Source: Bradysia coprophila (lineage: Eukaryota > Arthropoda > Insecta > Diptera > Sciaridae). Taken from it: 64,000 bases of DNA. Shown piece by piece: positions 49,503 through 60,624 of the stretch. Each line of letters opens with the position of its first letter. Position 1 is the stretch's first letter. Made by a program: the position numbers and the translations under genes. The DNA lies in contig NW_023503302.1 in the NCBI RefSeq assembly GCF_014529535.1, positions 2,278,413 through 2,342,412 of the forward strand, in the 5' to 3' direction. Under the pieces are notes generated by a model. The model ran no database searches and was not told the DNA's origin. It saw only the letters and a list, made by a program, of their open reading frames with translations.

Positions 49503-52500
49503 ATGTTCCCATTCAAACAAAATCCAATTCGAACCGGTCTCCAATTGAATAGTGACGATAATGCTCCCATGCAATGGCCGATGAACCAAGCCGCGTATCA
49601 AAATTTATCGAACGATCAAGTGGACTGGGCTGCACTGGCACAACAATGGATTTACATGAAAGAATCGTTTCCGGAAGACAATTCGATGCCGACAGCCCCG
49701 CCACCACCGAACATATCCAGTTTACGAGACTTCGATGGTAAATTAACATTATACATCAGCCCTCAGTTGAATTGGCTGTGCATTAATCGGTTTGAAAAAA
49801 TGTAGAAAAAGGCGAAGCTGAAATGGAAGTTGAAAAGGAAGATGAACCGATTCCGAGTCTTCTTTCAATACAGACGTCTAGAGGGGACGACTTTTCGAAT
49901 CAACAAGATAATAATTGGCAGCAATCAAGTGGTTGGAACACACATTCACAGCACCATTGGCGAAAGAGTAAGTGTTGTAATTTGACCATTTTAAAGCCTG
50001 GGTGTTGTCTTCACGACATTTTATGACGATGAAAAATATTGCCTTTTCTGAGTCCATTCTAAAATAATTCACAGAGCCTGGCTGGAACACATGGACCAAT
50101 CCAAATGTTCAACAATCGGCGCCACCATTCAGACAACCACTACTTCCAGACCCTACAAACGCGTCGAACAAAAATTCACCGAGCACATTGTGGCACAATT
50201 TTCCTAATTCCAATTCTGATCAGTCTGGATCGACAGATAAAGCGAAACCTAGTGTTAACATAGATAACTTTCCTACACCGTTAGATGCTGCCAAACGCAA
50301 AACTCTTCCCGCATGGATCAGGTAACCGAAAGTTATTTAATTCCAGGTTAAGGCGCCTTACTAGCACAATGTAAACATATGCAATAGTTAACGCCTTAAC
50401 CTGCCTTTACCGACGGGAATGGTTTTTAATGGCAAAAGTAAATGTCTCGTATCGTCCCGGTCAATAGGCAAGGGTTGGAGAAAATGGAACGAGAAAAACA
50501 GAAAAGTGCCGAAAAGAAACAGCCGAAGGAAGAATTGAATTTCAATCCACGACGTGAAATTAAATTGGAGAAATTGTCGCCGAGACAGTTCAGCAAGTTT
50601 GTAAGTATAAAATACGGGTCGGGACATTTTTTGTTTGGTTTGTCTCAGATTATTCAAACCAGTTGGATTCAAATGATCAAATCCTTTATACACGTGCAAG
50701 AAGGAACTGGAATACATCAGCACATGAGTACACACATTCATAGAAATATTACCAAACTGGTTGAAGATCTGAACACCCTTTCAAATTGTCTCAGTTCGAT
50801 TTTCTTATTTGATCATTACAATTGACCTGAGGGAGACCGCAGAACTAATTCACAACGACCTGAATTTTCAACTTCCAGGACAGTGAATCGGAAAGTGATG
50901 AAAGCGACGACAGAAAGCCAACGTTACTTAGTGGCCCACCAGTTAGTCCACCAGTCGAACGAAAGTCACGCCAAGAGCAATTACAAGACCTTGTAAATTC
51001 CCATGTTCTAAAACCAATAAGATCGAATCGAATTAACGAACAAACTTGAATTGAATTTCCGCAGATGATTGCCGTGCGAACATCATTGACCGACATACTG
51101 TTGGAGGTGACCAACGAAGAAATTCGTAACATTGCAACGGAAAGTCTAAGTAAAATTCGGTTAAAAGGTATGATTTTATATAAACACACACACCAGTGGA
51201 TGGTATCACTAGCCAATGTTTGCAATAAAAAGCTGCGCCCTATCGGATCTATAACATATTCGAAATATCCATTTTTACCATTCAATCCATTATTTACAGT
51301 CCGATTATACAGACGAAAAATAATTTTGATTAGAAAGAAGAGTTTTTGTTTGGAATTTGATTCAATTTATTTTCGGAATGTTTTACTTGTCACACTGCCT
51401 GAAAGCAATTGCTTTATAACTCGAATATATCTTAGCTCGTTCCTCAATCCAAGTCGATATAATTTCCACCAACTATTTTCCGCTCGATAAACATGCTCTT
51501 TCACGCAAAATAAGCAAAAAAAAACGAATTTCTGTATCGAATTGGTACAACTCATTTACCATACCAAGCAAAAATAGACTAAGGACGATAAAATTTCTAT
51601 GTAGCACGTACAGCTCAGACAGTGTCGAAATCGGCATTGACCTCATTAACTGGCGGCTTAGGTAAGTGGGCGATCGGTTCGATGTTTTTTAATTCAAAAA
51701 ATAGTCAAAACAAGCAAAATCGTCACATTCTAGGACTGGGTATTTATGCCGATAGCGATATTTCCGATTCAAGTTCTGATGAGAATAACGCCAATGAAAG
51801 CTGTGACTCCGAAGCAGAATTACAGGTATGCCTGCCGCACAATTTTGTTTTTCTTCGCTTGTTGTCGATTGATAAAAATGAAATTTCTCTTGTTGCGAAT
51901 GCAGGAACTGGTGAAACGACGCAAATTATCATTCGAAGCGAAAGAGCGTGAAATCGAGGCTGCTCTCTTGATTGAAGAAGATAAAGAGAAACAGTGGCTC
52001 GATGAAGATGAGGACGATAAGTTAGATGGAACTGTGAAAAGTTCCAAAATTGTGACCAATTCAGACCACAAAGAAACTGGTGAGATACAACATGAAAAAA
52101 TTAAGGCCGCTCATGGTAAGTTATTATTGTCGATGCTTTTTTAAAAAGATAAAATAGAATCGAATTGGTTGTGGTACAACATGTTGTGATGAAGACCATC
52201 GGGCATTTCGACGGTTTTAACCGCGTCGTTCTTATCGAAAAGAAAAGACAAATGATTTCCTTTGATAGTTTTGTTTTCTTGATTGAAAGTATCTTGAGCT
52301 CCTTGTATAGTGTATAACAGTTGTCACTGACCTACTCAGACATTTAAAAAAAAAATCGATTGATTGGCAGTGAAATCGTCAGTGTTACATCAATTTTCCA
52401 TTTTTATTTTACATTTCGTTTGGAGTTTCAATGTTACCAATAACGTACGTTGAACGGTACGACGGTACACTTTACAAATTTACACGTCTAAACGACAACA

Positions 52501-53158
52501 TAACGACGGTTTCAATGAAGAAAGAAAAAAGAACTTTCGCATGCTATTCGCGGAAGTCACATTCCACAAAGCTCTCGCATTCCATTCCGTCATACCAACG
52601 TTTCGTTTTAATTTTTTTCGTTTTATTTTCTTTTCTCAATCGAACACAGGTCGCATGAAAGAGAAGAAGGCCTCCCGTTTTAGTGATGCCAGTGATATTG
52701 TCAAAAACATTTACACTCACGGATCACTCATCTACGACCGGCCAGCACACGATAAATCATCGAATCTGCCCAACAAATTCGATGGACAAGAGCTTCCGTC
52801 GCGAAGTAATTCTCAGACAAATAACAAAGATTCAGATACGTCTAGTAGTTCATCGGAACGTTATCATCATCGATCCAAGCGCTCGACTAAGGCTGACAAT
52901 AGTTCGGATGACAGTGATGATGATCGTTCGAAACGCTCGAAATACTCGAAACGACGACGATCGTCGTCGCGTGAACGAAGCTATTCGTCGTACAAGAAAT
53001 CAAGTAGATCGAGTAAGCACTCCCATTATGGTGATAGGGATCGAGATCGTTCGCCTTCCCGAGACAGAGGCAGTAGAAGCTCGACATATTCAAGCTCCAA
53101 ATACAAGTCACGATCACGTTCCCATTCGAAGGATCGTCGATCGCACCATCGGCATTAG
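49503..53158 (+). CDS. PNISR-like arginine/serine-rich nuclear protein
   Basis: PNISR (SFRS18) is a nuclear-speckle RS protein linked to splicing. Ten exons: 49503-49737, 49806-49967, 50075-50321, 50468-50600, 50879-50992, 51065-51167, 51605-51661, 51734-51825, 51905-52115, 52650-53158. They total 1863 nt and 620 residues, shorter than the human protein (about 805). Recognition rests on the N-terminal VDWAALAQQW (40-49), then KTLPAWIRQGLEKMEREKQK (from about 208) with EIKLEKLSPRQFSKF, a conserved middle block (TSLTDILLEVTNEEIRNIA), an acidic coiled region (KEREIEAALLIEEDKEKQW), and a C-terminal RS-rich tail (about 500-620: SKRRRSSSRERSYSS, GDRDRDRSPSRDRGSRSS). All introns are GT-AG. A 60-bp palindromic repeat sits in intron 3. 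Poly(A) signal near 53242. Confidence 0.88.
50344..50403. repeat. 60-bp palindromic repeat, copy B, in PNISR intron
   Basis: The outer arms caggttaaggcg and cgccttaacctg are perfect reverse complements; the inner arms pair imperfectly (actagcacaatgt / acatatgcaatagt). Related to the copy at 1987-2048. Confidence 0.7.
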
Positions 53159-54679
53159 CTTGAATAAGTAGAAGAAAAGAAACATGATGAAGAAGGAGAG
53201 TGTAAGTATAAACTTGTGCTTAATGAAGGAACGAAACGATAAATAAACAGAAAAATGAAATTATTACTTCAATTTGTGGTTTTTTTAATTATTCGAGAAT
53301 GCCACATCGCTAAATTGACCTTTGTCCTGAAAGAATTATTCGAAGTCTTTGTTATCAAACTTTCACGCGATTGTTCTCTTGACTCATCATTACTCTACAG
53401 CATTAAGTGAAAAAAAAACCTCAAAACATCTATCTCTACTGACAAATGAATTTTTGCAATCTCTGCAGGGTGAATTTAGGGGTAGCACAGTCACGAGAAA
53501 AGTAAAAAAAAAACCAGTCAGGGACAACGTTTACAGCCAGTGCATCAATCGTACAGGTTGATTTTTTTAGGCGTCACAAGTGTAGAGATTAAATTAAAGA
53601 ATTGGTTTGATTTGAGTAGATTCTTAAACTCATCAGAAATTCAAGTGATTAGTCGACATATGGCTCTACTATCAAAGCAGATACCTTTCCATTTCCATTT
53701 CTGAACCGTTACTGATTAACCTTTCACATCCAGCCTAGTCTACCTGTCTTTTTCATTACCTACATTTGATTCAAAATCTTTTATTTTAGTAAAATGGTAA
53801 CATAAAACGTTGAATCGTTTGTCTTTTCTACAGGCAACTAATAAAATTGCCGCCCATGAAAGGTGGTCAAAGTTTTACTGGTTTTGATCTTTCAGTCGCC
53901 GTTTTTTTAGAATTGTGACGGCTGATATTTTGATTATTTCTCTGGCTTACAGACATCAGCACCAAAAAGTGCCGCCGTGTTTTCAATCTATCATATGTAT
54001 GAGCCACCAGATTTGAAAAGTATGGAACAAAGTGGACTAAACAAATAAGAGGTTTACTCGGCAGTACTTTCAGATGTTCATAACAACTGTAGTCGATGAT
54101 ATTTTTCGTTTCTATTATTTCATAGACAAGTTCAGACCTGGTTTCGCTATTTTGGGCGATCAATAGGCCATTGGATTTTTAGATGCAGCTCGGGCCAAGT
54201 GAAAATAATTTTAGTTGCAGCTTCAGAGATCGTTCAAACCCGATTGGCTGTCTTGTAAACTTTGATTTAAGCCTTCAGTACTCATTTTAAGCACGAGACA
54301 GTAGGACAAGCGTTTCCTGGCCAACAACTGATTGTAGTTAATTCGTGGTTGCAGTCATTCCAACGATAAATTGAAGACATTTGAACGTGATATTGCATGA
54401 AACCTTCCATACGTAGAAGGCATGTTGCCGAAGAAAAGCTTTTTTTTCTGTGTCTAAAAAGGGATTACTGAGCCAGCTGCAGAGGTAAAATATTTCACTG
54501 AGATTTTTATGTATGTTGAAGGAATTCGCAGAGAAAGTAATTCATTGTTCCAATATCTAGTGACTTTAATATTGTAAATTGCTCAGGTTTTTCACATTTT
54601 TATAATTTCAATTAAAAAAAAAAATAGAAAGAAAACATCAACCGTAGATAAGGCGTAGATGAGAGTAGACGGTCCACAT
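53159..54679. other. Intergenic gap, PNISR 3' UTR to NMT exon
   Basis: The PNISR poly(A) signal is near 53242-53247. A minus-strand frame at 53867-54163 has no recognisable similarity. The right end includes the 3' UTR of the NMT exon. Nothing else is supported. Confidence 0.5.
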
Positions 54680-55021
54680 CTACAACAAAATGAGTCCAAC
54701 ATCATCTGGATTCATGCTGGGGCATCGCCAATTATACAAATAGTATTGTAGGTTGCCATCACCGATGCCAAATTTAAGCGGCATCAAAAACTTTCTATTT
54801 TCCATAAGATCTAATGCATTGAACACGTCGAAATTCAAGTTACGGGCCGATATTAGCGCATCGTTCATCAGCTCCAACCACGGCGTCTTCGTGGACACAT
54901 TGTAAAATGCGTAGGCAGCTTTGACCGTTTTATGCACGGCATGATGCATCACTGTCGATGGCAATGTGTAATAGCTAACCATATCGGTGATTGTACCATT
55001 TTCGTCCTCGACACCGTAAAA
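54680..55021 (-). CDS. N-myristoyltransferase, C-terminal exon only
   Basis: NMT attaches myristate to N-terminal Gly of target proteins. This exon encodes 113 residues matching the C-terminal third of the catalytic domain: [61 protein letters not shown], and the conserved end DDVGLILL. The terminal Leu, whose carboxylate acts in catalysis, is present. The exon starts at a good acceptor (catgttacag|TTTTAC), exactly where the family sequence continues from an upstream exon, but no other NMT exon is found to the right in this window. It is instead preceded by an unrelated signal-peptide exon in phase. It is therefore either a truncated duplicate, a fusion, or a gene cut by an assembly fault. 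Confidence 0.88.
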   Translation of the reverse strand, partial: FYGVEDENGTITDMVSYYTLPSTVMHHAVHKTVKAAYAFYNVSTKTPWLELMNDALISARNLNFDVFNALDLMENRKFLMPLKFGIGDGNLQYYLYNWRCPSMNPDDVGLILL

Positions 55022-55052
55022 CTGTAACATGATTCCCATTTGTCTTCTCTCT

Positions 55053-56825
55053 TCATTATCAAAAAACAGACATACTCACGCGACATTTTGTGTCATGATT
55101 TGTCGATATTATTTGCAAATAAAGTTGATATTTTCGGTTGAAAAGTCTTAGTCTGGAACACTGACAGTTACTCTGCGCCGAGTGAAACCGTAGATCATCA
55201 ACGCTCTTATGTATTTTATAGCTGGGCTTCTCAGCTATAACTACAGTTGTCGCGAATGCCAGTGATATCAGCAACAATGTGTGCAACCTCATGCACTACC
55301 CGAAAATAAAAATCAGCCTAGGGGAATTTTTTTTTTTTTGCTGTTTCGGATTCCTGGCCAATTCTAAGTACAGCCTGGCGCCGGTGGGCTGAACAACTTA
55401 TTTGCGAAGGTCGTGGAACATGGACATTTTTATGAAAATGATAGAGGATATGCTACGAGTAATTATCAAGCGAAAATCAAAATCATTTAGCAGGGATAGC
55501 ATATAAAAATCTCCTTGTAGTAACCCTCTCATGGGACACATGGGATACTGAACACATCTAATGGAGTTTTAAGAATCCAAGTGGGGTATATGAATGAAAG
55601 AAGCTCCTAACATTCGTTTTAGACCCAATACACAAACATTCAGCAAACGAAATTCAATTTGAGAAGATTCGACATCATCTCGAATTTCCTCACTTTTTTG
55701 CAGCAATTACAGATTTAACCAAAGTACCGCTATATTTACATTTATTCAACGTTTTTCCATAATTTTTCTCTTAAAATAAAAAAAATAATAAACCGAAATC
55801 AACTAATCACTTAAGTTTTCTAAGAATGAAAAGAATTTATATCGAAAACAGCTTAAAATAAACAGTTTCAATATTCTTTGTGTGCGGTGGGCCACCTGAT
55901 AGTTTTTCCAGTGCGAACTCTGTGATTAATAGAACTACCATAGCCTGCACCTTTTAAAACAGCGAGATTGTATTATTTCTGCAAATTTTAGGAAGAGTTA
56001 GTTTTAACCTTTAATCTAAATGGTTGCTTTATATTTTGAAAGAAAAATGAGAAATTTTGAAGAAAAAATGTTAAGTGCCTCGAGATGATGTCGAATCTTC
56101 TCAAATTGAATTTCGTTTGGCTGAATGTTTGTGTATTGGGTCTAAAACGAATGTTTAGGAGCTTCTTTCATTCATATACCACCACTTGATTCTTTAAACT
56201 CCATTAGATGTGTTTCAGTATCCCATGTGTCCCATGAGAGGGTTACTACATGGAGATTTTATATGCTATCCCTGCTAAATGATTTTGATTTCGCTTGATA
56301 ATACTCGTAGCATATCCTCTATCATTTTCAATAAAAATATCCCATAATCACGACCTTCGCCAAATAAAGTTGTTTCAGCCCCACCGTGTGGGCCAGACCT
56401 TTTAAAATAAAAAACAAATGAAAAATGCGACTCACGAACTGATAAACTTGTCAAGTTGTGAGTCAGAAGCTCATATTCAATTTTTGTATTTAATTGCTCT
56501 TTATTCGAATATATCATAAATTCAATTCATTGTTTTCCTCAGAACATGCCTAATATGTTTCTTCTTCGGTCCGGGTAGATTTTTTAGGTTCTCCATTTCT
56601 CTCTTCAGTCCAGGGCATTGTATGATATGTTCTCAAAATAAAAAAGAGTTTGAATGTCAATCATCATCCCGCAAAAAAACTTTTCAATTCCAAAAACCTC
56701 GAACTACAAAACGAACAAATCCACAATGCCTGACACCCCACATTAAGTAACAAACCTTCGTTCTCTCGAGACATTTCGATTCGTCATAATTATTAGTTCT
56801 TTTTAATTTCTTCGAGGCTGCAAAA
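55053..56825. repeat. Repeat block 1 (long form, with inverted arms)
   Basis: It begins tcattatcaaaaaacag and contains the signal-peptide segment, a left arm (about 55381-55690), a 390-bp centre, an inverted right arm (about 56083-56395) and a tail ending tttaatttcttcg. The same order recurs at 57466-59325, with mainly single-base indel differences. Confidence 0.8.
55080..55292 (-). CDS. Signal-peptide exon of an unrecognised secreted protein
   Basis: From Met at 55292 the frame begins MRLHTLLLISLAFATTVV, a clear signal peptide with likely cleavage after VIA, then EKPSYKIHKSVDDLRF and a Cys-containing stretch to HDTKCR, 71 residues. It ends at a canonical donor (CGC|gtgagt) in phase 0. The next downstream acceptor, 58 bp away, is that of the NMT exon, also phase 0. 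This segment is the first of four copies of a repeated block; the other three (56841, 57466 and 63351 onward) differ by many one-base indels that break the frame. I do not recognise the family. Whether this exon truly joins the NMT exon is open. Confidence 0.45.
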
Positions 56826-56840
56826 ACTTTTTCATTTTAT

Positions 56841-57465
56841 CATTTATCAAAAAACAGACAGTACCTCACGCGACATTTTGTGTCATGATTTGTCGATATT
56901 ATTGCAAAAAAGTTGATATTTTCGGTTGAAAAAATCTTAGTCTGGAACATGACAGAGTTACTTACGCCGCAGTGAAACTAGATCATCAACGCTCTTATGG
57001 TATTTTATAGCTGGGCTTCTCAGCTATTAACTACAGTTGTCGCGAATGCCAGTATATCAGCAACAATGTCTGCAACTCATGCTACTACACCCGAAAATAA
57101 AATCAGCCTAGGGAATTTTTTTTTTTTTTGCATGTTTCGGATTCCTTGGCCAATTCTAAGTACAGCCTGGGCGCCGGTGGGCTGAACAACTTTATTGTCG
57201 AAGGTCGTGAACATGGGACATTTTTCATTTGAAAAGTTTAGAGGGCATATGCTACGAGTTAATTATAGCAAATCAAAATCATTAGCAGGACAGCATTTAT
57301 TTAAAAATCTCCTGTAGTAACCCTCTTCATTAGATTCACTCCTATCATTGGGGTCTCATCCGTTTTTTTCGGTCAGGATCTAATCGAGAGTTTAGATTAT
57401 TTCCTAATCACACAATAAAATACGGGAAGAAACCATACACATCTCCTAGCCGACAAAATCCAATG
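56841..57465. repeat. Repeat block 2 (short form)
   Basis: It starts like block 1 but leaves the left arm after gtagtaaccctct and enters a different 138-bp end (about 57327-57465). That end recurs without visible change at 63863-64000. Confidence 0.8.
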
Positions 57466-59325
57466 TCATTATCAAAAAACAGAATACCTCACGCGACATT
57501 TTGTGTCATGATTTGTCGATATTATTGCAAATAAAGTTGATATTTTCGGTTGAAAAGTCTTAGTCTGGAACACTGACAGAGTTACTTCTGCCCGAGTGAA
57601 ACTCGTAGATCATCAACGCTCTTATGGTATTTTATAGCTGCGGCTTCTCAGCTATTAACTACAGTTGTCGCGAATGCCAGATGATTCAGCAACAATGTGT
57701 GCAACTCATGCTACTACTCCCGAAAATAAAAATCAGCCTAGGGGAATTTTTTTTTTTTTTGCTGGTTTCGGTTACCTTGGCCAATTCTAAGTACAGGCCT
57801 GGCGCGCGGTGGGGCTGAACAACTTTATTTGCGAAGGTCGTGAACAGGGACATTTTTCATTTGAAAAGTGATAGAGGATACTGTGACGAGTTAATTATCA
57901 GCGCAAATCAAAATGATTAGCAGGAGGGAGAATAAAAATCTCCTGTAGTACCCTCCCATTGGGAACACATGGCACTAGACTAGGGAACACACATCTAATG
58001 GAGTTTAAAGAACCAGTGGTGGTATATGAATGAAGAAGCTAACACATTCGGTTTTAGACCCGGTGGCAATACACATAGCCACATTATTCAATGCTAAAGC
58101 AGGAAAGTTACATTTGAGAAGATTCGAACATCATCTCGAGTAATCTTTCCCTCACTTTTTTGGCAGCAAATTACAGATTAACCAAATACGCTATAATTAT
58201 CATTTATTGCAACAGTTTTTTCGCAAGTAATTTTTCTGCTATATAAATAATAAAAAGAACTAATACAAGAACGAACTCAACTAATTCACTTAAGTTTCCT
58301 AAGAATGAAAAGAAATTATATCGAAAACAGCTGGAAAATAAACCAAGTTATCAATATTCTTTGTGTGGTGCAAGTGTCCCATGCATTAGTTTGTTTCCAG
58401 TGCAGAAACTCGTGATTTATAATACGAGACTCTATCCATATGCCTGTTCACTTACCAACACGAGAATTTGTATAATTTTCTGCAAATGTTTAGGAAGAGT
58501 TAGTTTTAAACCTTTAATCATAAATGTTTTGCATTTAACTTGTTGAAAGAAAAATGAGAATTTTGAAGAAAAAGTTAAGATGCCTCGACGAATGAGTCGA
58601 ATCTTTCTCAAATGAATTTCGTTTGGCTGAATGTTTGTAGTATGGGTCTAAAACGAATTTAGGAAGCTCTTTCATTCTATCCACCACTTGATTTCTTAAA
58701 CTCCATTAGATGTTGTTTCAGTATCCCATGTGTCCCATGAGAGGGTTACTACATGGAGATTTTATATGCTATCCCTGCTAAATGATTTTGATTTCGCTTG
58801 ATAATTACTCGTAGCATATCCCTCTATCATTTTCAATAAAAATATCCCATAATCACGACCTTCGCAAATAAAGTTTTCAGCCCCACCTGTGGGCCAGACT
58901 TTTTAAATAAAAACAAAATGAAAATGGCGACTCACGGAACTTGATAAACACTTGTCAAGGTTGTCAGAAGTCAAATCTCAATTTTTGTATCTAATGCTCA
59001 TTGTATGTCGAAATTATCATAACATTCAATTCATTGTTTTACTCGAACATGCCATATATTCTTTCTTCGTCCGGGTAGATTTTTTAGGTCTCGATTTCTC
59101 TCTTCAGTCCAGGGCATTGTATGATAATGTTCTCAAAATAAAAAGAAGTTTGAATGTCAATCATCATTCCCGCTAAAAAAACTTTTCAATTCCAAAAACC
59201 TCGAACTACAAACAGAACACATCCACAAATGCCTCACACCACACTTAAGTGAAAACAAACCTTCGCTCTCGATGACATTTCGATTCGCTCAAATATTAGT
59301 TCTTTTTAATTTCTTCGGGCTTGCG
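57466..59325. repeat. Repeat block 3 (long form)
   Basis: Second copy of the long form, abutting block 2 directly. Left arm about 57797-58137, inverted right arm about 58585-58890. Its end runs into the presumed 5' exon of RpL13. Confidence 0.8.
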
Positions 59326-59526
59326 TCGTGAAGAAAGGTATTTTGTGATTTTTGAAAACTTAATCCGCCAAAAATATCAATCATCTTGCGTTAAATAAAT
59401 ATAAAATAAATCTTTGTGTCTTGCTACACCTCTCAGTTACTAGTTCCTATTATCAGATCGTGCCGGAATATTATTTTTTGTTGGTTTATCGAGTCTTCAT
59501 TATTTTGTTTCAGAAAATAATTCAAG

Positions 59527-59797
59527 ATGGGTAAAGGAAATAATATGATCCCGCGAATGCTCATATTCATAAATACTGGCATAACAACATGTGCGAACAT
59601 GGTCAACCAACGCGCCAGGAAGCAACGAAGACGTCAGAATCGTATTCAAAAAAGCGAAAGCTTTGTTCCCACGTCCAGCGGCTGGCCAACTTCGTCCGGT
59701 TGTTAGATGTCCATCATTCGTTACCATACCAAATGCGTATTACGGGGGGGGGGGCGGGGGGAGGGGGGGCGGGCGGGGGGGGGGGGGGGGCGGGGGT

Positions 59798-59857
<60 letters not shown>

Positions 59858-60589
59858 CGGTGGGGGGGGGGGGGGGGGGGAGGTGGGGGGATCTTATCTC
59901 GTGAAGAATATGAAAGTGACGTAAGTCCTGTTGTAAATTACCAGTGCGAACCAAATACGGTTTTTTCGTGCGTGATTTGTTGACGAATGTTAAGAAAAGT
60001 GCCATGTACACGTTTGTTGTTGATATAAAATGTGAGGTTAAGTTGTGAAATTGACATTGTCAATTGTTTGTGTTTTTCATTTCCCATAGGTGCAAAATTA
60101 CACAAAGTTTTGCCACAAAGAATGCATTCTGTTGATTATCGTACGCTCGCAACATCGTGCGAAGGCATTCTAGGGAAAATGTCCAACGGCTCAGTAAGAA
60201 TACAGAAGCGCATTGATCTTCGTTCCCGATCCACGACAAGAAGAAGTGCGCAAGGTTGCAAGCCACAGAAGAGGAACGCAAACGTTGCTACACAGCAATT
60301 CAACAGACCAATTTTGGCCTCTGTCGAAAACCCGGAACCAGTTGTGGATTCAGAAAGATCAACTGCACATTGAGAAAGAATTCTGTTTCCATACACTTCG
60401 CCGGTAATTATTAACTCATTCGCATTGCACTCGATGTGTGTTGTGACTAATGCAACAGTGTATTTATATTCCAGTGCTCGTGTTGAATGCCCGTCTTTTG
60501 GTATCGAGCTACCAGCGCGCAATGGAAAAATGCCCGAAAAGCCCAGCAAAGATCAGAAAATTGGCAAAGAAAAGAAAGCAAAGAAATGA
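59527..60589 (+). pseudogene. RpL13: Ribosomal protein eL13 (RpL13), frame broken by many indels
   Basis: Large-subunit protein eL13. The start MGKGNNMIP (59527) is intact. Identity is clear only by reading across frames: QNRIQK, then AKALFPRPAAGQLRPVVRCPSF, then YHTKCVLRG just before a poly-G run. After an acceptor at 60090 come SVDYR, ENVQRL, EYRS, ATEEERK and NPEPVVDSE, then HTLRR; after an intron (60404-60474) come ARVE, DQKIGK and KAKK at the stop 60587-60589. At least seven one- or two-base indels shift frame, several in homopolymers. Introns with proper splice sites are kept, so it is not a processed copy. I think this is the real gene seen through poor base accuracy, not decay. Poly(A) signal at 60619. 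Confidence 0.85.
59744..59890. repeat. Near-pure poly-G run inside RpL13
   Basis: About 147 bp, almost all G, with a few scattered C, A and T. It begins exactly where the eL13 exon should continue after KCVLRG. This is not plausible coding sequence and is most likely a sequencing or gap-fill artefact. The long Gly-rich or Pro-rich frames across it are meaningless. Confidence 0.85.
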
Positions 60590-60624
60590 AGCTTTTAGCA
60601 TCCAATGTAAAATAATGAAATAAA

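Noticed and set aside
59589-60011. Long Gly-rich (+) and Pro-rich (-) reading frames
   Set aside because: They are created by the poly-G run and the broken RpL13 exon, not by genes.
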